DNA of 64,000 nucleotides, taken from NCBI GenBank assembly GCA_902363825.1, contig CABJBK010000003.1, positions 254,392 to 318,391 on the forward strand. The letters are read 5' to 3'. Below, in pieces: positions 1 to 9,819 of the stretch. The notes under the pieces are model-generated. The model searched no databases. It saw nothing but the letters and a program-made list of their open reading frames with translations, and was not told where the DNA came from. Source of the DNA: Lachnospiraceae bacterium (GTDB lineage: Bacteria > Bacillota > Clostridia > Lachnospirales > Lachnospiraceae). Every line of letters begins with the position of its first letter. The stretch's first letter is position 1. The position numbers and the translations under genes were made by a program.

Positions 1-1037
1 TCGTGGATTACAAGCAGCTGTTTGGACAGCTCCAGACTGCAATGAAGGACTATACTTCCGGCGCTTTTGAAGGATATGATCCGGAGGATGTAAAAGGACT
101 TGTTAAGGATCGCCATGATGCTACGGTATCCTATTTTGAGGAAGTGTATGATGCAGTCGAAGAACTCTGCGAAGGCGTCGAGGAACCTCGTGGGGAGATC
201 CAGTACATCCATTATTTCTGTGGCGTTTCTGGTCAGTCGGAGGAGAGCGACGAGATTTACGCACGCCTAAGAGAAAAACTCTATCGTTTGGTGAGCAGTC
301 TTGTCAGAGCTTTCGCGGAAGCAAAACCATATCTGGTTGATGACATCTCATCTGGCAAACTGAATGAATATGACAAGAAGGTCACTTTCTACATTGAGTT
401 GAAGAAAACCATCGGTACGGCCAGTGGTGACTTCCTCGATTTGAAGGCCTATGAGCCTGATATGAGAAAGATGATTGATAACTATATAACGGCAGCGGAT
501 GCTGAGAAGATTGGCGATTTTGATGATCTTACCCTATTGGATTTCGTAGCAAAACAGGGTGAAACGCTTACCGGTGAAGGTGATAGCGGCCACAAAGAAG
601 GTGCAGCAGAGGCCATCGAGAATAACATCCGTAAGAAGGTTATCGAAAAGGTTACCGTCAATCCGCGCTATTACGCAAAGATGTCAGAAATCCTTGATAA
701 GCTCATCGAAGAGCGTAAGCAGGGAGTTCTTGACTACGCTGAGATGCTTGAGAAATATATAAAGCTGGCCAAAGATGTTGATTGTCCGGAGGATAACGAT
801 AAATATCCGGAAAGCATCCGTAAGAGTAAGGCGCTCATGGCCATTTATGACAACACCGGCGAGGACGAGAAACTTGCTCTTCGAATTCACAAGGCCGTGA
901 AAAAGCAAGCACTGTCTGGTTTCAGGGATAATCAGGTGGTTGTCAGGAGAATAAAAAAGGCTCTCTTTGAGATTCTGGGTGATGACTCCGAGGTGGAACG
1001 CATCTATAAGATCATCGAGAAGCAGGAGGAGTATTAA
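1..1037 (+). CDS. hsdR: Type I restriction endonuclease subunit R, C-terminal part (5' end outside window)
   Basis: The reading frame is open from the first base, so the gene starts upstream of the window and only about 345 C-terminal residues are visible. HsdR is the ATP-driven translocase/nuclease subunit of type I restriction enzymes. The visible part is an all-helical, charged region of the kind that follows the helicase domains in HsdR (DUF3387-like), including the stretch VIEKVTVNPRYYAKMSEILD and the following LDYAEMLEKYIKLAKDV. No motor or nuclease motif is in view, so the call rests on this tail and on context. The stop overlaps the next ATG (TAATG), which indicates translational coupling to the double-protease gene. 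Its own HsdM and HsdS partners are presumably upstream. It is distinct from the complete HsdR at 17669-20578. Confidence 0.8.
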   Translation, partial: VDYKQLFGQLQTAMKDYTSGAFEGYDPEDVKGLVKDRHDATVSYFEEVYDAVEELCEGVEEPRGEIQYIHYFCGVSGQSEESDEIYARLREKLYRLVSSLVRAFAEAKPYLVDDISSGKLNEYDKKVTFYIELKKTIGTASGDFLDLKAYEPDMRKMIDNYITAADAEKIGDFDDLTLLDFVAKQGETLTGEGDSGHKEGAAEAIENNIRKKVIEKVTVNPRYYAKMSEILDKLIEERKQGVLDYAEMLEKYIKLAKDVDCPEDNDKYPESIRKSKALMAIYDNTGEDEKLALRIHKAVKKQALSGFRDNQVVVRRIKKALFEILGDDSEVERIYKIIEKQEEY

Positions 1038-3592
1038 TGCGCATTGTCATTTCCGGAATTCCGATTGATGTGCAAAAAAAGAATATAAAGAATATGCACC
1101 TTCAGGTGAAGCCGCCGGATGGACATGTGGTAATTTCTGCGCCTTTATCCGTGGACGATAAAGCTATAGAGGCTTATGCCAGAACTCAGCTGGGCTTTAT
1201 CAAGAGGGCTATTGCGCAGTTTCAGGATCAGCCAAGGGCATCGAAGCGGCAGTATGTTTCCGGTGAGACGATGTATATCTGGGGAAAGCAGTACTTCCTT
1301 GTCTTTAAGCCGGACAATCAGAAGAACAGCTTCGAGATTCAGAACCAGAATATTATTCTTTCTATGAGTGCCAAAAGCACGGTAAAGCAGCGGGATGCTT
1401 ATGTCAAAGAGGAATATCGAAAGATTCTGAAAGAAGAGATAGAAAAACGCCTGCCCAAGTGGGAAGCACAGACAGGCCTTAAGTGCGATTCTTGGCAAAC
1501 AAAATATATGGTCACAAAATGGGGTGCCTGCAGCACGGATAAAAAGAAGCTATGGTTTAATCTGCAGCTTGCTCAGAAACCCTATGCCTGCCTTGATTAT
1601 ATTATTTTGCACGAGCTTACACATTTAATCACAAGAAAGCATGATGCTACATTCATCGCACACATGGATAGGTACATGCCTAATTGGCGTGAAATTCGTA
1701 AAGAGCTCAACGACAGCAGACTGGACTACTATGAAGCGCAGGATGAAAGCCCACTACAGAAACTGATCGACCAATCTCGTTATGATGACATCCGGGATGC
1801 GGCCATAGCTTATATTCAAGAGGAGCATTCTGGTGACGCGAAAAGACTATCGGTCATTGATATGGAAATCGAGAATGTTATCCATATTGAGCAGCTTGAG
1901 GATGGTGTGATTGCTTTCGATGTAATTGCATCATGCGATGTCGAAATGCCGTCCGCATCTCGCAAGGGTTATTTTAATGAGCGCTGGCTGAAGATTCATT
2001 GTCAGGTTACTCTTGGCATCGATATGAGTGGGTTCCGAATCATGTCTGTTGGTAATTGCGAGCCGCAAGAGGAATCTGATAATGACCGCCTGTCCGGAGA
2101 GCTTGTACCTATTATTTCCCGCGAACAGTTTGAAGACGAGGCGGAGAAGTTCCTAACAAGGTATTGTCCTGAAGCGTTGGAAAAACCTATGAGGGTTCCA
2201 ATCGAGACAATAGCCAGCGATATGAAACTACAGGTTATCGAAGATATCCCTCTGTCAGATGATCTTACTTACTTTGGAACTATCATATTTGATAACGGAA
2301 ATGTTCTCGATAAGCACCGGAAGATTACAATTCGCAATGCCAAACGAGGAACCGTATATCTTGATCCGCGTGTTTCCTATGAGAGGTCTGTAGGAACAAA
2401 GCGCACTACACTGGCTCATGAATGTTTCCACTGGTACCGTCATCAGCCTTATCATGTGTTGATGAAAATGATAGGTTCTAACGATAATCTTGGAAGGGCT
2501 ATCCAGTGCCAAATAGCTGCAAACACAACTGATTCAGATAAATGGAAGGCCGTAGACTGGATGGAGTGGCAAGCCAAAGGTGTCGCTCCGAGAATCTTGA
2601 TGCCTGCGAAAACGACGCGCTTGAAGGTAGAACAGCTTCTTGCAGCTTATGGCGGGGCTGATGATGCGAGCATTGCAGCCTATGAGAATGTCATTGATGA
2701 ACTTGCGGAGCTGTTCGATGTGTCGAGGCAGGCAGCCAAGGTTCGCCTGATGGATCTGGGGTATTCCAAAGCTGAGGGTGCATATCCGTTTGTGGATGGT
2801 CAGTATGTTCGCGGATATTCATTTGAAGCCGGTGCCTTGGATAAGAATCAGACATTCACTATTCCCTATGCCGATTTGTTTAAGGCATACTGCTTTGACC
2901 GTGAGTTTAAGAAGCTGATTGACAGCGGACAGTTTATTTTTGCAGATCGTCATCTCGTTCTCAATAACGAGAAATACATAGCGAGAGATCAGTCCGGGAA
3001 TGCTACGCTGTCAGAATATGCGCTCTCGCACATGGATGAATGCTGCGTCGTCTTCTCGAAGGGATATAGTTATCAATCGAAATATCAAGGGGCGAGGTAT
3101 TACACGCAGTTTATGCGTAATTCAGCGCCAGTTGAAAATCAGGTCGAGTATTCCTTCGAGCTTAATGCACACAACAAGGCACTTCTTGATCAGATCAAGA
3201 ACGCAAAGCGCCGTTCTGAAGCATTACGCAGATATCCCGGCTCTTTTGCAGAGACACTGGTCGCGTTGCAAAAAGAGAAAAAGCTCTCAAATAAGCAATT
3301 GGCAGACCGCTCGCTTGTTGGCGAAAAGACCATACAGCGGTTGAGAAATGATGAGGAATACCCGACTTCAGTTCAGACAGTTCTTGCATTATGCGTAGGT
3401 CTGAAGTTGCCTTTGCCAGAGGCTGAGATGTTTCTCGGTAAAACGGATTTTAAATTGAATTCGATGAAAAACGAAGGTTACGTTTATCAATGTGTTTTAG
3501 CGGCCTGCGCTGAGAATTCGATTTATGAAATAAATGAAATGCTCAAAGATAACGGAATTACACCTCTGGGGAGCGATCCCGATCTTCAGTGA
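1037..3592 (+). CDS. YgjP-type metallopeptidase fused to ImmA/IrrE-type metallopeptidase with C-terminal HTH
   Basis: This 851-residue protein carries two separate zinc-peptidase signatures. Residues about 1-235 match the YgjP/DUF45 (WLM/SprT-like) family: HELTH at 192-196 with a likely third ligand His202. A linker of about 150 residues follows. The ImmA/IrrE-like domain has HECFH at 461-465 and then the hallmark EWQAKGVAPRILMP segment. Near residues 740-800 is an XRE-like helix-turn-helix (LSNKQLADRSLVGEKTIQRL). From the second protease to the C-terminus it is clearly homologous to the 645-residue protein at 20844-22781, which lacks the YgjP part. ImmA/IrrE proteases typically cleave repressors in response to DNA damage. 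The substrate here is unknown. The TAATG overlap with hsdR suggests a role in controlling restriction (inference). Confidence 0.85.
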   Translation: MRIVISGIPIDVQKKNIKNMHLQVKPPDGHVVISAPLSVDDKAIEAYARTQLGFIKRAIAQFQDQPRASKRQYVSGETMYIWGKQYFLVFKPDNQKNSFEIQNQNIILSMSAKSTVKQRDAYVKEEYRKILKEEIEKRLPKWEAQTGLKCDSWQTKYMVTKWGACSTDKKKLWFNLQLAQKPYACLDYIILHELTHLITRKHDATFIAHMDRYMPNWREIRKELNDSRLDYYEAQDESPLQKLIDQSRYDDIRDAAIAYIQEEHSGDAKRLSVIDMEIENVIHIEQLEDGVIAFDVIASCDVEMPSASRKGYFNERWLKIHCQVTLGIDMSGFRIMSVGNCEPQEESDNDRLSGELVPIISREQFEDEAEKFLTRYCPEALEKPMRVPIETIASDMKLQVIEDIPLSDDLTYFGTIIFDNGNVLDKHRKITIRNAKRGTVYLDPRVSYERSVGTKRTTLAHECFHWYRHQPYHVLMKMIGSNDNLGRAIQCQIAANTTDSDKWKAVDWMEWQAKGVAPRILMPAKTTRLKVEQLLAAYGGADDASIAAYENVIDELAELFDVSRQAAKVRLMDLGYSKAEGAYPFVDGQYVRGYSFEAGALDKNQTFTIPYADLFKAYCFDREFKKLIDSGQFIFADRHLVLNNEKYIARDQSGNATLSEYALSHMDECCVVFSKGYSYQSKYQGARYYTQFMRNSAPVENQVEYSFELNAHNKALLDQIKNAKRRSEALRRYPGSFAETLVALQKEKKLSNKQLADRSLVGEKTIQRLRNDEEYPTSVQTVLALCVGLKLPLPEAEMFLGKTDFKLNSMKNEGYVYQCVLAACAENSIYEINEMLKDNGITPLGSDPDLQ

Positions 3593-3612
3593 GTCAAGGA
3601 GGAGGACTAACC

Positions 3613-4530
3613 ATGGCAGTGCCAAAATACGATGAATTAATGAAGCCTTTACTGGCAGCAGTAAAAGACGGTGAGGTCTATAAAATTAAGGACGTTACTG
3701 CCGTGTTAGCTCAACAGCTAAATTTATCAGCAGAAGACCTCGCAGAAATGCTTCCGAGCGGTAGGCAAACCGTGTTTAAAAACAGGGTCGGATGGGCGAA
3801 GACTTATCTGAAAAAAGCTGGACTCCTTGATAGTCCTGCCCGCGCCACTATCGTCATTACGGAAGCTGGAAAGAAAGTAGTTGCAGAAAATCCAGAGAAA
3901 ATAGACTCCAAATATCTGGAACAGTTTCCCTCGTTTGTAGATTTTGCATCCGCCTCTGATCCTGTAAATGGAGATGATTCGGTGTCTACGATTTCAAAGC
4001 CGACGGATCTTACGCCCGATGACCAACTTGAAGACGCATATAAGCAGATTAATGCAAGCCTTGCATCTGATTTGTTGAGTGAGGTTCTGAAAATCTCGCC
4101 ATACACCTTTGAAAAGCTCGTTGTTGATCTTCTTTCAAAGATGGGTTATGGAACTGTGGCTTACGGAAGTCATGCAACAGTCGCTTCCGGTGATGATGGA
4201 ATTGATGGAGTCATCATGGAGGACAAGCTCGGATTCTCTTTGATTTATATGCAGGCTAAGGAATGGGCACCAGATAGAGTTGTTGGCCAGCCGGACATTC
4301 AGAGCTTTGTTGGTGCGATTGCCGGGAAGCACGGCGATGGACTTTTCGTTACGACAGCTAAGTTCTCACAGAAGGCTAAGGATTACGCAAATACTCATCA
4401 CATTATTCTGATTGATGGTGAGAGACTTGCTAATCTGATGATTGAGTATAACTTCTGTGTGTCAACACGGAAAACGTTTGAAATTAAGGCAATCGATACG
4501 GATGCTTTGGCTGAATATCAGGATGAATAA
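3613..4530 (+). CDS. mrr: Mrr-type restriction endonuclease
   Basis: Mrr-family enzymes are type IV-like nucleases that cut modified or foreign DNA. Residues about 1-100 form the N-terminal winged-helix domain (Mrr_N), seen as VPKYDELMKPLLAAVKDGE and the KNRVGWAKTYLKKAGLL segment. The C-terminal half has the PD-(D/E)xK fold: Asp198 in GDDGIDG and the QAK motif at 214-216, followed by the usual Mrr region FVTTAKFSQKAKDYA. I chose ATG 3613 because a strong AAGGAGGAGGA site sits just upstream. A GTG at 3589 overlapping the preceding stop is possible but has no good site. It lies in the same operon as the preceding protease and the following GmrSD-like gene. Confidence 0.9.
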   Translation: MAVPKYDELMKPLLAAVKDGEVYKIKDVTAVLAQQLNLSAEDLAEMLPSGRQTVFKNRVGWAKTYLKKAGLLDSPARATIVITEAGKKVVAENPEKIDSKYLEQFPSFVDFASASDPVNGDDSVSTISKPTDLTPDDQLEDAYKQINASLASDLLSEVLKISPYTFEKLVVDLLSKMGYGTVAYGSHATVASGDDGIDGVIMEDKLGFSLIYMQAKEWAPDRVVGQPDIQSFVGAIAGKHGDGLFVTTAKFSQKAKDYANTHHIILIDGERLANLMIEYNFCVSTRKTFEIKAIDTDALAEYQDE

Positions 4531-4569
4531 TTTGCTTGCGAAAAAGCAGGAAGTTGGAGGGAATACATT

Positions 4570-7500
4570 ATGGCAAATGAGCTGCAGCCATTGTCGCTGC
4601 TCTTTCAAAATAGATTATTCCGGATACCGGACTATCAGCGTGGCTATGCGTGGTTGCAGCAACAGTTGGTGGATTTTTGGGATGACCTTGTAAATCTTCA
4701 GGCTGACCGCTATCACTATACAGGTCTCCTGTCCCTTAAGCCTCTAAAAAGCAAGGAGACCGTCAGCTGGGGCGAGGACTTGTGGTTGGTCGAGAACGGA
4801 TATAAGCCTTGTCATATCGTTGATGGCCAGCAGCGCATCACCACGTTTGTCATTCTCTTGAACGAGATCGTGGGATTTGTGCGTGGCTTAGATGAGAACA
4901 AGGGTAAGTCTGATAAGGAAATCACGCTGGGGTATGAAACGGTCGAAGAGATTGTCTCAAAATATATCTGTCGAAAAAGACCGCCAAACGGAGTAGTAAC
5001 AACATACCTTTTTGGCTATGAGGTCGACAATCCCAGCGCAGAATACATGAAATATAAGGTGTTCGATGAGCCGTATTCCGGCGCAGTGAATGAGACATAC
5101 TATACGAAGAATCTAAAGTTTGCAAAGAACTTTTTTGCAGAGAACATTAGGAAACTATATGATGAGTCCGGAGAAGGCGGCCTTGAGGCAGTAAATACGC
5201 TGTATAAAAAACTCACACAGCGCCTGATGTTTAATCTCCATGAAATCGACGATGATTACGATGTGTTTGTAGCTTTCGAGACCATGAACAATCGTGGTAA
5301 GAAGCTGACGAATCTTGAATTGTTGAAAAACAGACTGATCTATTTGACCACGCTTTATGATGATGAGGTATTTGACGAGAAGGACAAGTCTGCCCTCCGT
5401 AAGAAGATAAATGACGCTTGGAAGGAAGTCTACTATCAGCTTGGTAGGAATAAGAGTGTTCCGCTTTCTGATGATGATTTTTTGCGTGCGCATTGGATTA
5501 TCTACTTCAGGTATTCCCGTAAACGTGGCGATGACTACATTAAATTCCTGCTAAGCAAGTTCTCGTCAAAGGGCATATTTGAAAAGGCACCAGTTCTGGT
5601 TGAGACAGAGGCCGAGTCGGTTATCAGCGATGATGTTACTGATGCAGACGACACGGAAGTTACTGAAACAGAAGAACAGGAAATCATAGAGGTATCCAAA
5701 CTCCAGCCAAAAGAAATCGAGGACTATGTCAATAGCCTCAAAGATATGGCGAAGTACTGGTATGACACCTATTTCCCATTTGAAAGTGCTAATCTTACTC
5801 CTGAAGAGCAAAAACGAGTCGATAGGCTTAACCGTATCGGCATCGGACATTTCAGGCCGCTGGTTACTGCGGTCATCAGTCGGCGGGATATTTCTGCGAA
5901 CAGCAGAGTTAAAATCTTTGAAGCAGTTGAGCGCTTTATCTTTGTTGCATTTCGCTTGGGTAATTTTAATGCATCCTATGGCAGCAGTGATTATTATCGA
6001 GCTGCACGTCAGGTGTATGTGAAAGAAACGGATGTTGATGAGCTCTGTAAAGAAATATATGACAGGACAACGAACGATATCGATTTTGCCACGCAGAACT
6101 TTGTCACCAGAATTGAGAAATATTTTTCTACAGGGAATGGCTACTACGACTGGAACAGTCTGCGATACTTCTTTTATGAATATGAGGCTAAGCTGGCAGA
6201 GAAAAATAATATAGATCGTTTCTGCACGTGGTCAATGTTTACAAAGTCCGAGAAGGATAAAGTGTCTATCGAGCATATTCTCCCTCAGACACCGACGAAG
6301 TATTACTGGCGTAATATGTACCGGCAGTTTAAGGATTCGGAAATCAAGATGCTTTCTGGAGCACTTGGGAACCTTCTGCCGTTGTCTCAGAGCGTAAACT
6401 CGGCTTTGCAGAATGACAGTTTTGAGGATAAGAAGCATTCCAAAACCACAGGACGTCGCGGATACGAGAATGGATCTCACTCAGAGATAGAGGTATCCAA
6501 GCTGCAGGATTGGACTGCATTTGAGATATACAGCAGAACTGAAAAGCTTCTCGTTTTCATGCAGGAACGCTGGAACCTGCAATTCGACGAAGAACAGTTG
6601 GAAAAGCTGATCGGCATTTCGTTCGTCAAAGATGGACGAGAAATCCCGGAGGAGTTGGAGGAAGTATCGGCAAACGTACCGGAATCCGAGGAAAGTGCAG
6701 AAGGCTCCGGAGATGATCAAAAACTGCAATTCTGGACAGCATTCGTAAACTATGCTAATGAGCACGGCAGATCAAGCAATATAGCAAAACAGAAAGCTGC
6801 TGGTCGAACATATTACGATGTGCACATAGGCGCGAACGGCTATCACTTATTCTTTTCCATTCCCTATGGTAAACGAATCAAGATGGGCATCTACACCTAT
6901 AATGTGGATACCTATAACCGTCTGAAAGAATTGAAAGATCAGATTGAGACCGAATTTGGTGAGAACCTAAATTGGGAATACTCAAAATCGACAGGTACAA
7001 CACGTTCCATCGTTATTGAGGAGAAGGCTGATGTATTCAATCCAGCAGAGCAGCAGAAAATATTTGATTGGATCATCGACCATTTTGACCGGATCACGAC
7101 AGCATTATCTATGGCCGGAGAACGTCTCAATATAAGCGGTGATTCCTCTGAAACGAGGTTTGAGATTAGAAAACGCTACTGGACGTATGCCTTAACCCAA
7201 ATCCATGAGGCACATGGTAATCCCGGCTCTTTCAGCAATGTGAATCCGAGTACGGACAACTGGATAAACGGATTCTTTGGCATTGGAGGTTTCTACCTCT
7301 GCTGTGTTGCGAATTTTGACTCTGCCCGTTCAGAGGTCGTATTTGCCAGAGCGGAGAGATCAGAGAATAAAGCTGCGTTTGATGCTCTTTACCAGCATAA
7401 AAGCGAGATTGAATCGAAGCTGGGAACGGAGCTTCAGTGGAACCGTGGAGATGATATCAAATCCTCGAAGGTATTTATTCAGCTTGATAACGTGAGCATT

Positions 7501-7602
7501 GAAAACGAGGATGACTGGCCGCAGATGGCAAAGTTCCATGCAGAATGGTCAAAGAAGTTCTACGATTTGATTGTGCCGTATATAACGGTAGATTGGCAAT
7601 AG
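4570..7602 (+). CDS. DUF262/DUF1524 (GmrSD-like) restriction protein with two tandem DUF4268 domains
   Basis: This 1010-residue protein is a single-chain relative of GmrSD type IV restriction enzymes. The N-terminal DUF262 (ParB-like, NTP-using) domain shows RIPDYQRGYAW near residues 18-28 and DGQQR at 85-89. The DUF1524 HNH-type nuclease has SIEHILPQTP with Glu568-His569. The C-terminal third contains what I read as two copies of a DUF4268-like domain: about 718-850 (FWTAFVNYANEHG to a WIIDHFDRI end) and about 865-1005 (YWTYALTQIHEAHG to an EWSKKFYDLI end). Each ends with the same predicted helix pattern. A GGAGGG site precedes the ATG. Family knowledge suggests it attacks modified DNA, and DUF4268 may read substrate DNA (inference). 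Confidence 0.85.
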   Translation: MANELQPLSLLFQNRLFRIPDYQRGYAWLQQQLVDFWDDLVNLQADRYHYTGLLSLKPLKSKETVSWGEDLWLVENGYKPCHIVDGQQRITTFVILLNEIVGFVRGLDENKGKSDKEITLGYETVEEIVSKYICRKRPPNGVVTTYLFGYEVDNPSAEYMKYKVFDEPYSGAVNETYYTKNLKFAKNFFAENIRKLYDESGEGGLEAVNTLYKKLTQRLMFNLHEIDDDYDVFVAFETMNNRGKKLTNLELLKNRLIYLTTLYDDEVFDEKDKSALRKKINDAWKEVYYQLGRNKSVPLSDDDFLRAHWIIYFRYSRKRGDDYIKFLLSKFSSKGIFEKAPVLVETEAESVISDDVTDADDTEVTETEEQEIIEVSKLQPKEIEDYVNSLKDMAKYWYDTYFPFESANLTPEEQKRVDRLNRIGIGHFRPLVTAVISRRDISANSRVKIFEAVERFIFVAFRLGNFNASYGSSDYYRAARQVYVKETDVDELCKEIYDRTTNDIDFATQNFVTRIEKYFSTGNGYYDWNSLRYFFYEYEAKLAEKNNIDRFCTWSMFTKSEKDKVSIEHILPQTPTKYYWRNMYRQFKDSEIKMLSGALGNLLPLSQSVNSALQNDSFEDKKHSKTTGRRGYENGSHSEIEVSKLQDWTAFEIYSRTEKLLVFMQERWNLQFDEEQLEKLIGISFVKDGREIPEELEEVSANVPESEESAEGSGDDQKLQFWTAFVNYANEHGRSSNIAKQKAAGRTYYDVHIGANGYHLFFSIPYGKRIKMGIYTYNVDTYNRLKELKDQIETEFGENLNWEYSKSTGTTRSIVIEEKADVFNPAEQQKIFDWIIDHFDRITTALSMAGERLNISGDSSETRFEIRKRYWTYALTQIHEAHGNPGSFSNVNPSTDNWINGFFGIGGFYLCCVANFDSARSEVVFARAERSENKAAFDALYQHKSEIESKLGTELQWNRGDDIKSSKVFIQLDNVSIENEDDWPQMAKFHAEWSKKFYDLIVPYITVDWQ

Positions 7603-7625
7603 TCCACTCAGGACGAGGAGCACTG

Positions 7626-8084
7626 ATGGCAAATTTAAATTCTGAGAATCCGCACGTCGGACGCAAGTTCCAAGAATTTGTGCAAACGATTCTCAAAGAA
7701 AAATATAATACATATTTTGAGCAAGAAGCAGCAATCCCCATCGGCAGACCGCCAAAGGAGCACAAGTTTGATCTTGCCAATGCTGACAGGTCTATCGTGG
7801 CTGAATGCAAATGTTATACGTGGACTGATTCCGGGAATGTTCCGAGCGCAAAGTTGATGGGCTTGGACGAGGCTGTATTTTACTTTGGCTTTCTGCCTTC
7901 TGGGACAAAGAAGCTGCTTTGTATGAAAAAAGCAGTGTTTCGTGGCAAGCAGGAAACACTGGCTGAGTATTATGTTCGAGCACATGGGCATTTGCTTGAA
8001 GATGTCTCTGTAATAGAAATTTCTGATGATGGAACAATCAAGATTGTCAGAGATGGATCATCGATCCCAGCAGAGGCATATTAG
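7626..8084 (+). CDS. Small PD-(D/E)xK nuclease-like protein
   Basis: A 152-residue protein I cannot place in a named family. It contains a compact PD-(D/E)xK-like signature: Asp49 in KFDLAN, then Glu60 and Lys62 in AECKCYTW, with the spacing usual for small restriction-type nucleases. The rest alternates strand and helix as expected for that fold. ATG 7626 is preferred because GGACGAGGAG lies just upstream. A longer frame from 7545 would overlap the preceding gene by nearly 60 bases without a better site. It is the last tightly packed gene of the Mrr/GmrSD-like operon, so it may act as an accessory nuclease in that defence block (inference). Confidence 0.65.
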   Translation: MANLNSENPHVGRKFQEFVQTILKEKYNTYFEQEAAIPIGRPPKEHKFDLANADRSIVAECKCYTWTDSGNVPSAKLMGLDEAVFYFGFLPSGTKKLLCMKKAVFRGKQETLAEYYVRAHGHLLEDVSVIEISDDGTIKIVRDGSSIPAEAY

Positions 8085-8170
8085 GGCTACGACGATGAAA
8101 TCCCATGCACTTGTGGAGCCGTCAAAGGTTGAGGCGATTTAATGCTTGATAATATGAATGGAGAAAATGC

Positions 8171-9523
8171 ATGGTTTTTAATACATTTATAAAATGTCAG
8201 GTTTGCGGAAGTATTACCAGAGTCCGATTACAGGTTGGATGGCAAGAAGAACATCCTATTGTTGTGGCTTGCGGTAAATGTGGTACTTCCTTATCTGGCA
8301 GCGTTAAGATAGGACAAAACCGACCGGGGCTAAAGTTTTCTTTTGACAATGCGGATGAAATCCCGGATGCTGAAGCTGATTACATGGTTGAATGCTCTGG
8401 TGAATTTCCGACCGTGAAACAAGGCAAAGCAGCGGAGTTGGAAGAAGTCGTCATTACTCCGTTTATCCGCTATATGAATCGTATGAAGACGGATGATTCA
8501 TATGAGCAGTTCGGAAAAGCGGTATCACAGCTTAATGCAACAGAAAAGAAATGGAAGAGCTATAAAAGAATCATTGACCTCTTCAGAAATAATAGTGAAT
8601 ACCTTGTTCAGGAGATACAAAAGGAATTCTCCGGACAATACTTTCAGTGCAGAGATGAGTCTGAGGTATTGAGAGCTATTCATATGATTGAGGTTCATGG
8701 GTTTTATTCTGCACTCAAAAAAGACATCTTGGATAATCTCTCTTTTAGTGCAGGAATTATGAAACTGGACTCTGTTCAGCTGAAGAGCTTAGTAGACTTC
8801 TTAAATTCACATGATGGTTATCATCTTGAGGAGCTACAGGATTTGATATATAAGGTCTATGATGATTTTATAAAAATATACCAGCGCCTCATTCCTGCTC
8901 TCGCTTTACAGTATTGCAAAGATGATTCTTTTGATTTCGAAGTTGAAGGCTCGACAACAAGTAGCTTTGATAGTGTAAAACAGTTCTATTTGGATGTTTA
9001 TGAAGCCCTTGGTAATTTGCTTGTTATCCCGGTCGCTCTTAATAACATAAAATACAGGGCTGACGCGAATTCAATGAATCCTTTGGAAAAGAATGTATCT
9101 TCTTTAGAGGATTATATAAAGCTCACAAAGGCATCAAGGTATCATTTTTGCTTGAACACAGAAGTCTATACCGATTTCTTGGATGTTGTAGTAAATGCAA
9201 AACTGAGAAATGCGATTGGACACAATGATGTTGAATATGACGCGGTGAGTCAGGTTATTACTTACATTCCAAATCCAAAAGACAGAACCGTAAAGAAAAC
9301 GGAATACCTTCTCGAATTTGAAAATGAAGCGATGCACATGTTTCAGGCCTTATTGGGTGTTTCAGAATACCTGTATCGACTAAGAGAGCTTTCTCTTATG
9401 TATGATGGCAAAATACCACTTATGGTTCAGGAAAGAGCAAACTGGCCAAAGAAGATAGGACGTAATGATCCATGTCCATGCGGAAGCGGAAAAAAGTACA
9501 AATTCTGTCACGGGAAGAATTAA
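8171..9523 (+). CDS. Zinc-ribbon and SEC-C motif protein, function unknown
   Basis: The 450-residue product begins with a zinc ribbon (Cys9, Cys12, Cys34, Cys37) and ends with a classic SEC-C zinc motif, [19 protein letters not shown]. The middle 380 residues are mostly helical and not recognised. SEC-C domains are found at the end of SecA and in many unrelated proteins, including defence-island proteins, so the motif alone does not imply secretion. The gene is 86 bases from the previous one and starts at an ATG preceded by GGAG. It is the last gene of the first defence block before a non-coding gap. Confidence 0.7.
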   Translation: MVFNTFIKCQVCGSITRVRLQVGWQEEHPIVVACGKCGTSLSGSVKIGQNRPGLKFSFDNADEIPDAEADYMVECSGEFPTVKQGKAAELEEVVITPFIRYMNRMKTDDSYEQFGKAVSQLNATEKKWKSYKRIIDLFRNNSEYLVQEIQKEFSGQYFQCRDESEVLRAIHMIEVHGFYSALKKDILDNLSFSAGIMKLDSVQLKSLVDFLNSHDGYHLEELQDLIYKVYDDFIKIYQRLIPALALQYCKDDSFDFEVEGSTTSSFDSVKQFYLDVYEALGNLLVIPVALNNIKYRADANSMNPLEKNVSSLEDYIKLTKASRYHFCLNTEVYTDFLDVVVNAKLRNAIGHNDVEYDAVSQVITYIPNPKDRTVKKTEYLLEFENEAMHMFQALLGVSEYLYRLRELSLMYDGKIPLMVQERANWPKKIGRNDPCPCGSGKKYKFCHGKN

Positions 9524-9691
9524 TGTTGAGGCGATGGGATTTCGGACTTGTTCCCTCGGAGCGAAGTCTTGAAGCGGTCGGCAAATCTGTGGATTTGCAT
9601 AATATAGGTAGGAGCATGGCCTTTGACCTGTTTCCGAGAACGTACAGGGGTAAAAATCGGTGTGTTTTACGGCAAAAACACGTTTTGATAA

Positions 9692-9790
9692 ATTCCCGCG
9701 AACGAGCGCGAATTTGGCTACACACTCGACATCAAGATGAAGCAATCGAGCCATGTGGAGACGGTAGTACTGCTGTCACGTGAAAAATAA
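9692..9790 (+). pseudogene. Fragment resembling the C-terminus of a SAM-dependent (RlmD/TrmA-type) methyltransferase
   Basis: Between a stop at 9689 and a stop at 9788 the frame reads about 32 residues ending KQSSHVETVVLLSREK. The HVETVVLLS ending is typical of Firmicute RlmD/TrmA-type RNA methyltransferases and similar mobile-element proteins. A separate stretch slightly upstream, in another frame near 9615-9640, reads AFDLFPRT, also typical of that C-terminus. The frames do not join, so this is at most decayed or rearranged DNA. Recognition is by eye only. Confidence 0.3.
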
Positions 9791-9819
9791 TAAATTGGCC
9801 TGAAATGGCCTGAAATCAA

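Noticed and set aside
9472-9783. 103-codon plus-strand ORF after the SEC-C gene
   Set aside because: It overlaps the end of the SEC-C gene in another frame and reads Arg-rich; a different frame of the same DNA has better similarity to a known protein end.
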